From Acidobacteriota bacterium (GTDB lineage Bacteria > Acidobacteriota > Terriglobia > UBA7540), in the NCBI GenBank assembly GCA_024638215.1, contig JAHEKS010000008.1, forward strand, positions 1-36,124: 36,124 nucleotides of DNA, read 5' to 3'. The translations under genes and the position numbers were made by a program. The notes under the pieces are model-generated. The model had not been told where the DNA came from. It did no database searches and saw nothing but the letters and a program-made list of their open reading frames with translations. Shown piece after piece: positions 1-8,173 of this stretch. How positions within the stretch are numbered: the first letter of the stretch is position 1; every line of letters starts with the position of its first letter.

Positions 1-207
1 CACAAGACTTGACTCCATCTCCTCAGTTATATCCGCCCTCAGGGAGAACCTCGCTGGTCTGGGGCGAGGCCACGGGAACCGCCTCGTGTGCTGAGCCTGT
101 TGAATGAGCAAGCGATTCGGGTCAGAGGGCCATAGTCTAGAGGCACTTCGGATAAGTATAAGGTTGAACGCATCCGGCTCATGCCGAACAGCCACCGGAG
201 GTGGATC

Positions 208-3200
208 ATGAAAGGATATAAAATCCTCGAGTTTCTTGCTGCCGCATTCGTGACCCTGGCGTTGAGTATCTCCGCTTGGGGTCAGGCAACGACTTCGTTG
301 ACCGGCACCGTCACCGACCCTTCAGGCGGGGTCATTCCGCAGGCCAAAGTAACCCTGACCAATGAAGCTACCAACATCCCCCGCCAGACGACCACCCGGT
401 CCAGCGGCGCGTACGACTTTGTCTCCGTGCTGCCTGGAACGTACACGCTGACGGTCGAGGCGAAGGGCTTCCGCACCTACGTGCAGAAGGGAATTTCCCT
501 GCAAGTGAGTTTGCCCGCCACCGTGAACGTGCAATTGCAGGTGGGCGCCATTACGCAAGCGGTGGAAGTCACTGCCACGGCGCCGTTGATGAACACCACC
601 GACGCCAGCCTGGGGAAGACAGTGGGCGTCAGCGCCATCGCGCAGTTGCCCCTGCCCGCGGAAAACATGGTGCTGCTCCTCAGCTATCAGCCGGGCGTGG
701 TGTTCACCGGCCAGAACGAGACGGCCTATATGAAGGACCTCTATGACACGCGGGCTGGCTCGGTGAACGGCGAGCGCAGCGACCAGAACAACATCACCCT
801 GGACGGCGTGAGCAATAACAACGAATTCCAAGGCTATGGCTTTATCGGCGTGTTGCCCACCACGCAGTTCTCGGTGGAGGAGTTCCGGGTCACGACGTCG
901 AATTACAGCGTTTCGGAAGGGCGTTCGGCCGGCGCTCAGATCGCCATGGTGACCAAAGGCGGTACCAATCAGTTCCACGGCTCGCTCTATGAATTTAACC
1001 GCAGCACGGTCGGCGAAGCCAACGACTATTTCCTGAAAATGGCGCAACTGAACGCTGGCCAGCCGAACAAGCCGCAACATCTGGTGCGCAACATCTTTGG
1101 CGGAACCTTCGGCGGGCCCATCAAGAAGGACCGCTTCTTCTTCTTCTTCAACTATGAAGGGCACCGGCAATCGCAAGCGGCGAGCGCCGTGCGCATCATT
1201 CCCAGCGCCACGCTGCGTGATGGGATTATACAGTACGAGTGCGCCGACGCCACCCAGTGTCCGGGCGCGAGCGTCGCGGGCATCAGCGGCCAGAGCTATA
1301 CGATCCAGTCCGGCTACTACGCGCTGGGTCCGGCACAGCTCCAGCAAATGGACCCGCTGGGCATCGGGCCGAGCCAAGTGGTCTACAATTATTTCAAGCA
1401 ATACCCCCTGCCCAACGACACCAGCGTCGGGAACATCGTGAACACTGCCGGCTTCCGCTTCGGCGCGCCGACGACCGAATCCCACAATTGGTACATCGCG
1501 CGGCTGGATTACAAGTTGACGAGCAGCGGCAACCATACGCTGTTCTGGCGCGGGACCGGCGTGGACGACCACGTCAAAGACGCGCCTTTCCTGCCCGGCG
1601 GGCCGTCCATGAATCCCACCGTCACCCTAAGCAAGGGCTTTGTGGCCGGCTACACCGGCATTCTCCATCCCAACCTCGTCAACAGCGCCAGCTTTGGGCT
1701 GACTCGGGAGAGCGTTCTCACCGCCGGCACTTCCAACATGCCCTGGAACTATTTCCGTGACATTGACCAAGGTGTGACCCGCTCGACTGGATACACCGCC
1801 CCGGTGTACAACTTCGTGGACAACGTGAACTGGCTGAAGGGCTCGCACAACTTCAAGTTTGGAACCAACATTGTGCTCTCGCGCCGCAACAGCTTTAGTG
1901 ACGCCAACTCCTACAGCGACTCTTTGCTCAACGCCGACTGGGTCTTCTCCTCAGGCTTTGCCAACAAGGACGACCCTCTCGACCCGGCTTATGGGTGCAC
2001 CAGTACGCCAGCGGGGCCCTGCTTCCCGGCCATCGATTCCAGTTTCAGCCATTCGTACGATTTCCCGCTCGCCGACCTGATGGGAATGGCCAGCGAGGTC
2101 GACGCCCGATACAACTTCCACATTGACAGCGCCACCCAGGCCACGCCCCTGGCGCAGGGGGCGCCCCTCGTCCGCCACTGGGCAACCGGGAACTACAACT
2201 TCTATTTCGAGGACACTTGGCGGGCGCGCAGCAACTTCTCGATTACCTACGGCCTGAATTACCAGTATATGACCCCCATCACCGAAACCGCCGGTCAGCA
2301 AGTGTTGCCGAGTGTCAATATGGGCCAGTGGTTCAACCAGCGCCGGACTAACATGCTGCAAGGCGCTCCCTCCAACAAGGACGAGGTGATTTCCTTTGTT
2401 CCCGGCGGTACCCACTGGGGGAAACCAGGCCTCTATTCATCCCAGACCGCCAACTTCGCGCCGCGTGTGGGCGCGGCTTGGTCGCCTCACCCCAGCGCGG
2501 GCTGGCTGAAGGCGATCATGGGGGAGGATAAGACAGTGATTCGGGGCGGCTTTGGCGTGTATTACAGCAACTTCGGGCCGGAACTGGCGTTAACGTATGA
2601 CCGGGTAGGGGAGTATGGCGTGTCGGCCACACTCCAGAATGCCGCCGGCGTGCTCGACATCGCCGATGTCCCGCGCGTTGCCAGCATGAACACTATTCCC
2701 ACGACTGACAACAGCGGCAACCCGATGATTGAGCAGGCACCCTCGTCCACCTTCCCGGCCACCTATCCTGTCGGCGCGGAGGCCATCGCCCGCGGCATTG
2801 ACCAGTCGCTGCAAACCCCTTATTCCTACGCCGCGGACTTTTCCATCGAGCGGCAGTTACCGGGGAAGATGGTCCTGGACTTGGCCTATGTGGGCCATTT
2901 CGGCCACCGGCTTCTGGTCCTGGACGACATTGCCACGCCCACGGACATGGTGGACCCCAAGAGCGGAGTCAGCTACTTCAAGGCCGCCACCCGGTTCTCC
3001 GAACTAGCCCGGCAGGGCGTGGATCCCAGCGCCATCACCGCTTCGCTGGTCGGGCCGACGGCGGCGTTCTGGCAAGATTTGGTTGTCCCCCGGGGCAGCG
3101 ACTACAGCCTCTGCGGGAGTGGCTCGACTGCCGACCCGCTGCAGGCCGCCTATGCCATGTTCCAATGCACGCTCTACAACGAGACCACCGGGCTCTACCG

Positions 3201-4071
3201 GATGGACCTAGACCGGTCAGCGTATGCGAGCCGGAGATATCCCACCTTTGCCACAGGCTACAACAGCTTCTATAACAGTCAGTACTCCTCCCTCTATGAC
3301 TGGCGCTCGATCGCCTATTCCAACTACCACTCGTTCCAGCTCGGGCTGCACAGGCAGATGTCGCGTGGGGTTCTGTTCGGCTTCAACTACACGCTCTCCA
3401 AATCGCTGGACGTGGAATCGTTGGCGGAGCGCGGGCAGCGGAGCAATGCCGGCGTCATCATCAATCCCTGGTCGCCGTATCAGCTTTACGGCCCCAGTGA
3501 TTTTGACGTGCGGCATCAGATGAACGGCTATTGGGTGGCGGAATTGCCCTTCGGCCATGCAAAGCCCATCGGCTCAGGGGTCGGCAGAGTCGCCAACGCC
3601 GTCATTGGCGGCTGGCAGCTTGCCGGGACCGGGCGCTGGACCACCGGCTACCCCACCAACGTCTTTATGGCCTACGTCTGGCCCACCAACTGGGAAGAGA
3701 TGGGGCAGGCGAACCGCACCAACGTGCCCATTGAGACAGGGAATACCATCGCCAGCGTCCCCAACATGTACCACGACCCGGCGCAGGCGGCGTTGGGCTG
3801 GGATTATGCTTACCCCGGACAAAGCGGCGTGAGAAACGCCGTGCGGGGCGACGGCATGTTCAACATCGATATGAGCTTGGCCAAGTCGTTCTCGATCCGG
3901 GAACGCCACAAGCTGCAATTCCGCTGGAACGTTTACAACGTGACGAATAGTGTGCGCTTTGATGCCTTCTCGGCCCAGCCGGAGTGGGATGAAGCGAGCA
4001 CCTTTGGAAATTACTCCCAGACCCTGACGCAGCCGCGCGTAATGGAGTTCAGCCTGGTCTATCAGTTCTGA
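208..4071 (+). CDS. Oar-like TonB-dependent transporter with N-terminal carboxypeptidase-regulatory-like domain
   Basis: Outer-membrane beta-barrel transporter energised by TonB; the substrate is unknown. I chose the ATG at 208 rather than 181: GGAGGTG lies just upstream and the resulting N-terminus (MKGYKILEF, then a hydrophobic stretch ending SAWGQA) is a good signal peptide. Product 1287 aa. Residues ~30-115 look like a carboxypeptidase-regulatory/CnaB-like fold (GTVTDPSGG, then YTLTVEAKGF). Residues ~125-250 resemble a plug (VNGERSDQNNITLDGVSNNN, AQIAMVTKGGTNQFHGSLYE). The rest is rich in aromatic barrel strands and ends in the C-terminal phenylalanine typical of outer-membrane proteins. 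This giant Oar-like architecture is strongly expanded in Acidobacteriota. It precedes lysA by 37 bp, so co-transcription with the amino-acid genes is possible. Bases 1-207 hold no gene I can support. Confidence 0.93.
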   Translation: MKGYKILEFLAAAFVTLALSISAWGQATTSLTGTVTDPSGGVIPQAKVTLTNEATNIPRQTTTRSSGAYDFVSVLPGTYTLTVEAKGFRTYVQKGISLQVSLPATVNVQLQVGAITQAVEVTATAPLMNTTDASLGKTVGVSAIAQLPLPAENMVLLLSYQPGVVFTGQNETAYMKDLYDTRAGSVNGERSDQNNITLDGVSNNNEFQGYGFIGVLPTTQFSVEEFRVTTSNYSVSEGRSAGAQIAMVTKGGTNQFHGSLYEFNRSTVGEANDYFLKMAQLNAGQPNKPQHLVRNIFGGTFGGPIKKDRFFFFFNYEGHRQSQAASAVRIIPSATLRDGIIQYECADATQCPGASVAGISGQSYTIQSGYYALGPAQLQQMDPLGIGPSQVVYNYFKQYPLPNDTSVGNIVNTAGFRFGAPTTESHNWYIARLDYKLTSSGNHTLFWRGTGVDDHVKDAPFLPGGPSMNPTVTLSKGFVAGYTGILHPNLVNSASFGLTRESVLTAGTSNMPWNYFRDIDQGVTRSTGYTAPVYNFVDNVNWLKGSHNFKFGTNIVLSRRNSFSDANSYSDSLLNADWVFSSGFANKDDPLDPAYGCTSTPAGPCFPAIDSSFSHSYDFPLADLMGMASEVDARYNFHIDSATQATPLAQGAPLVRHWATGNYNFYFEDTWRARSNFSITYGLNYQYMTPITETAGQQVLPSVNMGQWFNQRRTNMLQGAPSNKDEVISFVPGGTHWGKPGLYSSQTANFAPRVGAAWSPHPSAGWLKAIMGEDKTVIRGGFGVYYSNFGPELALTYDRVGEYGVSATLQNAAGVLDIADVPRVASMNTIPTTDNSGNPMIEQAPSSTFPATYPVGAEAIARGIDQSLQTPYSYAADFSIERQLPGKMVLDLAYVGHFGHRLLVLDDIATPTDMVDPKSGVSYFKAATRFSELARQGVDPSAITASLVGPTAAFWQDLVVPRGSDYSLCGSGSTADPLQAAYAMFQCTLYNETTGLYRMDLDRSAYASRRYPTFATGYNSFYNSQYSSLYDWRSIAYSNYHSFQLGLHRQMSRGVLFGFNYTLSKSLDVESLAERGQRSNAGVIINPWSPYQLYGPSDFDVRHQMNGYWVAELPFGHAKPIGSGVGRVANAVIGGWQLAGTGRWTTGYPTNVFMAYVWPTNWEEMGQANRTNVPIETGNTIASVPNMYHDPAQAALGWDYAYPGQSGVRNAVRGDGMFNIDMSLAKSFSIRERHKLQFRWNVYNVTNSVRFDAFSAQPEWDEASTFGNYSQTLTQPRVMEFSLVYQF

Positions 4072-4108
4072 TCGCGGACTGGCTTGTGCTGCGGCCCGGC
4101 TCTCGCTC

Positions 4109-5362
4109 ATGCCGCCGCTTATGCCAGCTTTTGCCTACCAATCCGGACAGCTTTGCTGCGAGGGGGTTGCTGTTCCCCCCCTCGCGGCGCGTTTTGGAAC
4201 GCCTACCTACATTTATAGCCGCGCCGCGATCCGGGAGAGTTTCGAGCGCCTCAAACGGCGCTTGGCGGACGTTCATCCCCTCGTCTGCTATTCCGTCAAG
4301 GCCAACTCGCACTTGCGCATCCTGAGCCTGATGCGCGAGGTGGGAGCCGCGTTTGACATCGTTTCGGGCGGTGAGCTGGCGCGCGTGCTACGTGCCGGGG
4401 CACGGGGAGAGAGCGTGGTCTATTCCGGCGTGGGCAAGACACGGACCGAGATCGAGGCTGCTCTGGCCGCTGGCATCCTGATGTTCAACGTCGAATCGGA
4501 AGGCGAGTTGGAGCTCCTGGAAGCGCGCGCCCGGGCACTGGGCAAAAAGGCGGGGATGGCGATTCGCATCAATCCCCACGTGCGAGCCTCCACGCATCCC
4601 TACGTCGCCACCGGGCAGACGATTCACAAGTTCGGAGTCACCAAGCGGGATGCCCTCGCGCTTTATCGGCGCGCCGCGGCGTCGCCCGACTTGCGTGTCC
4701 GTGGCGTAGCGTGTCATATCGGCTCGCAAATTCTGGAAGTCGAGCCGTTTCTGAAGGCGCTCGATGAACTCATCTTTGTCGGTGAGGCGCTCCGCTCCCA
4801 GGACATTCCGGTCGAATTTCTGGATTTGGGCGGGGGCTTCGGTATCCGCTACAAAGACGAAATCCCGCTGGATGTCGGAAAGCTGACGCGGGGGCTGGCG
4901 AGCCGGTTGAAGGCGCTCCCGTACCGGATGATTCTGGAGCCTGGGCGAGCGCTGGTGGCGGAGGCGGGGTTGTTGCTGACACGGGTGCTCTACGTGAAGC
5001 GCAACCGGCGCAAGAATTTTGTTGTGGTGGACGCCGGGATGAACGATTTGCTGCGTCCGGCGTTGTACGGCTCTTACCATCAGATCGTCCCGGCCGAGAG
5101 GCACGGCAGGATCAAGCTGCGCGCCGATGTGGTGGGGCCGTTGTGCGAAACCGGAGATTTTCTGGCGCGTGACCGCGAAATTTCCTGCCCTCGGCCCGGG
5201 GAACTGCTGGCCGTCATGACCGCCGGCGCCTACGGATACGTGCAAAGCTCCAACTACAACTCTCGCCCGCGTCCCGCGGAGATTCTGGTCTCCGGCGCGC
5301 GGGCGACGCTCATCCGTCCGCGCGAGAGCATCGAGGCGCTGATGGCTGGCGAGGTGGGCTAG
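4109..5362 (+). CDS. lysA: Diaminopimelate decarboxylase (PLP, fold type III)
   Basis: Cytoplasmic enzyme converting meso-diaminopimelate to L-lysine and CO2. The 417-residue length fits the family. Visible landmarks are the PLP lysine K64 in YSVKAN, H203 in HIGSQ, the phosphate-binding glycine loop GGGFG (241-245), EPGR (277-280), the CETGD motif (346-350, cysteine from the partner subunit) and the active-site tyrosine region AGAYGY near 375. No strong ribosome-binding site precedes the ATG at 4109; an in-frame ATG at 4121 is an alternative start. It is followed after 49 bp by an aminotransferase and then by genes that look like murein stem-peptide processing, so here it may also use DAP released from peptidoglycan. 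That role is inference; the enzyme assignment is firm. Ornithine/arginine decarboxylases share the fold, but the CETGD context favours LysA. Confidence 0.95.
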   Translation: MPPLMPAFAYQSGQLCCEGVAVPPLAARFGTPTYIYSRAAIRESFERLKRRLADVHPLVCYSVKANSHLRILSLMREVGAAFDIVSGGELARVLRAGARGESVVYSGVGKTRTEIEAALAAGILMFNVESEGELELLEARARALGKKAGMAIRINPHVRASTHPYVATGQTIHKFGVTKRDALALYRRAAASPDLRVRGVACHIGSQILEVEPFLKALDELIFVGEALRSQDIPVEFLDLGGGFGIRYKDEIPLDVGKLTRGLASRLKALPYRMILEPGRALVAEAGLLLTRVLYVKRNRRKNFVVVDAGMNDLLRPALYGSYHQIVPAERHGRIKLRADVVGPLCETGDFLARDREISCPRPGELLAVMTAGAYGYVQSSNYNSRPRPAEILVSGARATLIRPRESIEALMAGEVG

Positions 5363-5411
5363 CGCCCTGGGACGGGAACGCGATGAATTTGATCATGAAA
5401 AGAGCAGAAGT

Positions 5412-6269
5412 ATGCATGCCTTAGTTTTTCACAACCATCAGATTCTCCCTTTGAAGGAAGTACGGCTCTCGCCAGGCCAGGCAGGTCTTTTCAACGGATG
5501 GGGCGTGTTCACCACTATGCGCGTCTATCGAGGTCGTCCTTTCGCGTTTGATCGGCATTGGAAGCGCCTCTCGACCGATGCCAAACGGATCAACCTGCCC
5601 CTAGAGCTTGCTTCGGAATTCGTGTATCGGCATCTGCTCGAATTGATCCGGGTGAATCAGGTTCAGGAAGGTTGTGCGCGAATCTATTTTATCTTCAACA
5701 AGGTGGGATTGTGGTGCAGCGATGAACCTTTTCCCGACATCGATCTCCTGATCTACACCACCGACTTGCCGGAACGCGTAGGTCCGGTGCGACTTGCCGT
5801 CGGGCCCCACCTTCGTCACGCCGAAAGCCCGTTGGAGGGAACCAAAGTGACCTCCTGGTTAGCGAACGTTTGGAGCCTGGACCAGGCCCACCGCAGAGGG
5901 TTCGACGAGGTTATTCTGCTGAACGACTCAGGCCAAGTCGCGGAGTGTACCGCCGCCAACGTCTTTTGCGCTCGAGGAGAAGTCGTGCGAACGCCACCGC
6001 TTTCCGCCGGTTGCCTCCCCGGCGTGACACGCCAAGTGCTCCTGGAGACGGGGCGAGCCGCTGGGATCGAGATCCAGGAGGCTCCCTTGACGATCCAGGA
6101 TTTCTATGAGGCCGAAGAGGCTTTTATCACCTCGACGACCCGCGAAGTTCAGGCGGTAAGCGAGATCGAAAATCACCGGTTTCCCGCCGCGCCAGGACCT
6201 GTCACTCAGTGCCTGGCGCGTGGCTTTGCCGATTACGTGGCACAGTCTCTGGAATTCAAGAAACCTTGA
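5412..6269 (+). CDS. Class IV PLP aminotransferase (BCAT / D-amino-acid transaminase / PabC superfamily)
   Basis: PLP-dependent aminotransferase or lyase of fold type IV, 285 aa, cytoplasmic. Family features visible: GLFNGWGVFTTMRVYRG near the N-terminus, the arginine of FDRHWKRL (R49), the PLP lysine K145 in EGTKVTSW, E178 in AECTAANVF, and GCLPGVTR (200-207) followed by the FITSTTREV segment that contacts the cofactor phosphate. The sequence does not let me separate branched-chain aminotransferase, D-amino-acid transaminase and 4-amino-4-deoxychorismate lyase. The neighbourhood (DAP decarboxylase upstream, muropeptide enzymes downstream) makes a D-amino-acid role attractive, but that is inference. 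The start at 5412 has only a weak purine-rich site. The stop at 6269 is 10 bp before the next start, so the two are probably co-translated. Confidence 0.85.
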   Translation: MHALVFHNHQILPLKEVRLSPGQAGLFNGWGVFTTMRVYRGRPFAFDRHWKRLSTDAKRINLPLELASEFVYRHLLELIRVNQVQEGCARIYFIFNKVGLWCSDEPFPDIDLLIYTTDLPERVGPVRLAVGPHLRHAESPLEGTKVTSWLANVWSLDQAHRRGFDEVILLNDSGQVAECTAANVFCARGEVVRTPPLSAGCLPGVTRQVLLETGRAAGIEIQEAPLTIQDFYEAEEAFITSTTREVQAVSEIENHRFPAAPGPVTQCLARGFADYVAQSLEFKKP

Positions 6270-6279
6270 AGGAGTGAGC

Positions 6280-7290
6280 ATGGAAAAACCAATTCGAGTG
6301 ATTCAATACGGAGTGGGATGGATTGGAGCCGCGATCGTGCGTCTCATGTTGGAAAAACCTGGTTTGCAAGTGGTCGGCGCTGTGGATGCGGACCCGGAGA
6401 AGGTCGGGAAGGATTTAGGGCGAGTCGCTGGAGCAAATCGCGACCTGGGCGTCCCTATTGGGCGCGACTTGGCGTCGTGCGCACCTTCAGGTGCTGATGT
6501 GGTGGTTCACTCAACAACCTCTTCGCTGAAGCAAGTGTCCAGTGAACTCATGGAGTGCGCCCGCCTGGGGGCCCACGTAGTTTCCACCTGTGAGGAGCTG
6601 TCCTATCCCTTTCGCAAACAGCCTGAACTCAGCGCCCAGCTCGACCAATTCGCGCGCGAGCACAAGGTGGCCCTGCTGGGTGTGGGCGTGAACCCCGGTT
6701 TCGCCATGGACAAGCTGGCGCTGACCCTCGCCAGCGCTTGCCATCGCGTTGACAGAGTTAAGGTCCATCGGGTAGTGGATGCGTCGCGGCGGCGGCTACC
6801 TTTGCAGAAAAAAGTCGGGGCAGGGATGACGGTCGAGGAGTTCAACGCCAAGGTCGCTACCGGCGTCATTAAGCACCACGGATTGCCGGAATCGCTGGCG
6901 ATGATTGCCGACGCGCTGAGCGCGCCCGTCGAGCGTATTGAAGAGACCATCGAGCCCGTCGTTGCCACGCAGTCCGCCCGCTTCGAGTCGATGGAAATTC
7001 CTGCGGGGCGCGTGTTGGGCGTACACCAGGTGGCCCGAGGCTTGCGCGACGGTGAAGAATCCATTTGTCTGGAACTTCACATGTTCATGGGTGCACCGGA
7101 ACCGACAGACTCGATCAAAATCAGCGGCGTACCCGATTTGAGTATGCAAATACCCGGAGGCATCCATGGCGATTTGGCTACCGCCGCAGTGGCTGTCAAC
7201 TGCATTCCGGCAGCGCTCGAAGCGAAACCTGGCTTGCGCACAGCCAAGGATATTCCCATGTGCTTCTTCCCGGGACGTGGCCGATCTTAG
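6280..7290 (+). CDS. 2,4-diaminopentanoate dehydrogenase / DapB-N-like NAD(P)-dependent oxidoreductase
   Basis: Rossmann-fold oxidoreductase, 336 aa. The ATG at 6280 was chosen over 6220 because GGAG lies immediately upstream and the first residues (EKPIRVIQYGVGWIG) form the expected first beta strand with the GxGxxG dinucleotide motif (11-16). The acidic residue in VGAVDADPEK follows at the second strand. Further landmarks are DVVVHSTTS, the LGVGVNPGF loop and the PGGIHGD stretch near the C-terminus, as in the Ord-like (2,4-diaminopentanoate dehydrogenase) branch of the dihydrodipicolinate-reductase-like superfamily. It is longer than true DapB (~270 aa). Substrate is unknown; a diamino acid is plausible because the gene sits next to lysA. 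It overlaps the next gene if that gene starts at GTG 7277. Confidence 0.82.
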   Translation: MEKPIRVIQYGVGWIGAAIVRLMLEKPGLQVVGAVDADPEKVGKDLGRVAGANRDLGVPIGRDLASCAPSGADVVVHSTTSSLKQVSSELMECARLGAHVVSTCEELSYPFRKQPELSAQLDQFAREHKVALLGVGVNPGFAMDKLALTLASACHRVDRVKVHRVVDASRRRLPLQKKVGAGMTVEEFNAKVATGVIKHHGLPESLAMIADALSAPVERIEETIEPVVATQSARFESMEIPAGRVLGVHQVARGLRDGEESICLELHMFMGAPEPTDSIKISGVPDLSMQIPGGIHGDLATAAVAVNCIPAALEAKPGLRTAKDIPMCFFPGRGRS

Positions 7291-8173
7291 AAAGTCCACG
7301 GCGCGCGTTCCGGCAAGCAGGTGGATGGCCCTTCTTTTCACCTTGCTGCTTGCGACAAACGCGTCTGCGTCAGGCGTAGTGGTGGTTCCCGTCGCCAACA
7401 TGTTCTCGCAAGCCTCAGCGGAAACTGACGTGGTCTCGCAAGCGATTTACGGCATCAGCGTGACCGCGGTCGAAGCGAGCGGCGACTGGGTCAAGGTTGA
7501 GACCCCGGACAAATACCAGGGCTGGATGCGCTCGACCGATTTGCTTCTCCTCCCCGCCGGGAGCAAGGCTTATGCTTCCGAGGGCCGCGTGGTGCAGATT
7601 CAAAGCCTGATGGCCAATCTCTACCGCGAGCCGGACGTCACCCGCCACGCACCTGTCTTGACGCTGCCTTTTGAAACGCGACTTGAAGTGGCAAGCGAGC
7701 CCGCTGAAGAGGGAGGCCGGTGGATTGAAGTCCGTCTCCCCGATCAGAGGACGGCGTGGATTCATCGCGGCGACGTTGTCTTCGAGGCGCCGCCCCTGAA
7801 TATCAAGCAGACTATCGAGTTTGCCAAGCGCTTCATCGGCCTGACCTATCTTTGGGGTGGGACATCAACCTTCGGCTTTGATTGTTCCGGCCTCACCCAG
7901 ATGCTCATGCGGCGCCGAGGCATTTTGATGCCGCGCGATGCGGACCAGCAGGCGGCATGGCCGGGACTGGCGGAAGTGAAGCGCGGCAAGCCCAGGGCGG
8001 GCGACTTGCTCTACTTTGGCCCTTCCACGGAAAAGATCACTCACACCGGCATGTTCATCGGCCACGGGCGGTTCATTCACGACACCACTTACGGCCATCC
8101 CGGCGTACAGATTAGTCGCTTGAAAGACAAACACTGGAAGCAGCTTCTGGTTGCAGTACGGAGGTTGAAATGA
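7277..8173 (+). CDS. Secreted SH3-domain NlpC/P60 cysteine endopeptidase (YkfC-like)
   Basis: Predicted exported cysteine peptidase that cleaves the gamma-D-Glu-diamino-acid bond in murein stem peptides. The ORF-track start (7166) lies deep in the preceding gene. A GTG at 7277 gives a basic n-region (RKSTARVPASRW) followed by the hydrophobic core MALLFTLLLATNASA, a convincing signal peptide; ATG 7325 would trim the charged part. Residues ~35-180 look like two bacterial SH3 repeats (GDWVKVETPDKYQGWM; GGRWIEVRLPDQRTAWI). The catalytic domain has C203 in FDCSG, the His of HTGMFIG and a third polar residue in FIHDTT. Layout and length match Bacillus YkfC. The stop overlaps the epimerase start as ATGA, which mirrors the YkfB/YkfC partnership in murein-peptide degradation. 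Confidence 0.9.
   Translation: MADLRKSTARVPASRWMALLFTLLLATNASASGVVVVPVANMFSQASAETDVVSQAIYGISVTAVEASGDWVKVETPDKYQGWMRSTDLLLLPAGSKAYASEGRVVQIQSLMANLYREPDVTRHAPVLTLPFETRLEVASEPAEEGGRWIEVRLPDQRTAWIHRGDVVFEAPPLNIKQTIEFAKRFIGLTYLWGGTSTFGFDCSGLTQMLMRRRGILMPRDADQQAAWPGLAEVKRGKPRAGDLLYFGPSTEKITHTGMFIGHGRFIHDTTYGHPGVQISRLKDKHWKQLLVAVRRLK

Noticed and set aside
1-207. Possible C-terminal end of an upstream gene
   Set aside because: Short open frames run in from the window edge and stop before 120, but none shows a familiar sequence.
322-1572. 416-aa minus-strand ORF inside the Oar-like receptor
   Set aside because: It is a frame shadow: low-complexity Arg/Ala/Val-rich composition without motifs, antisense to a clearly coding gene.
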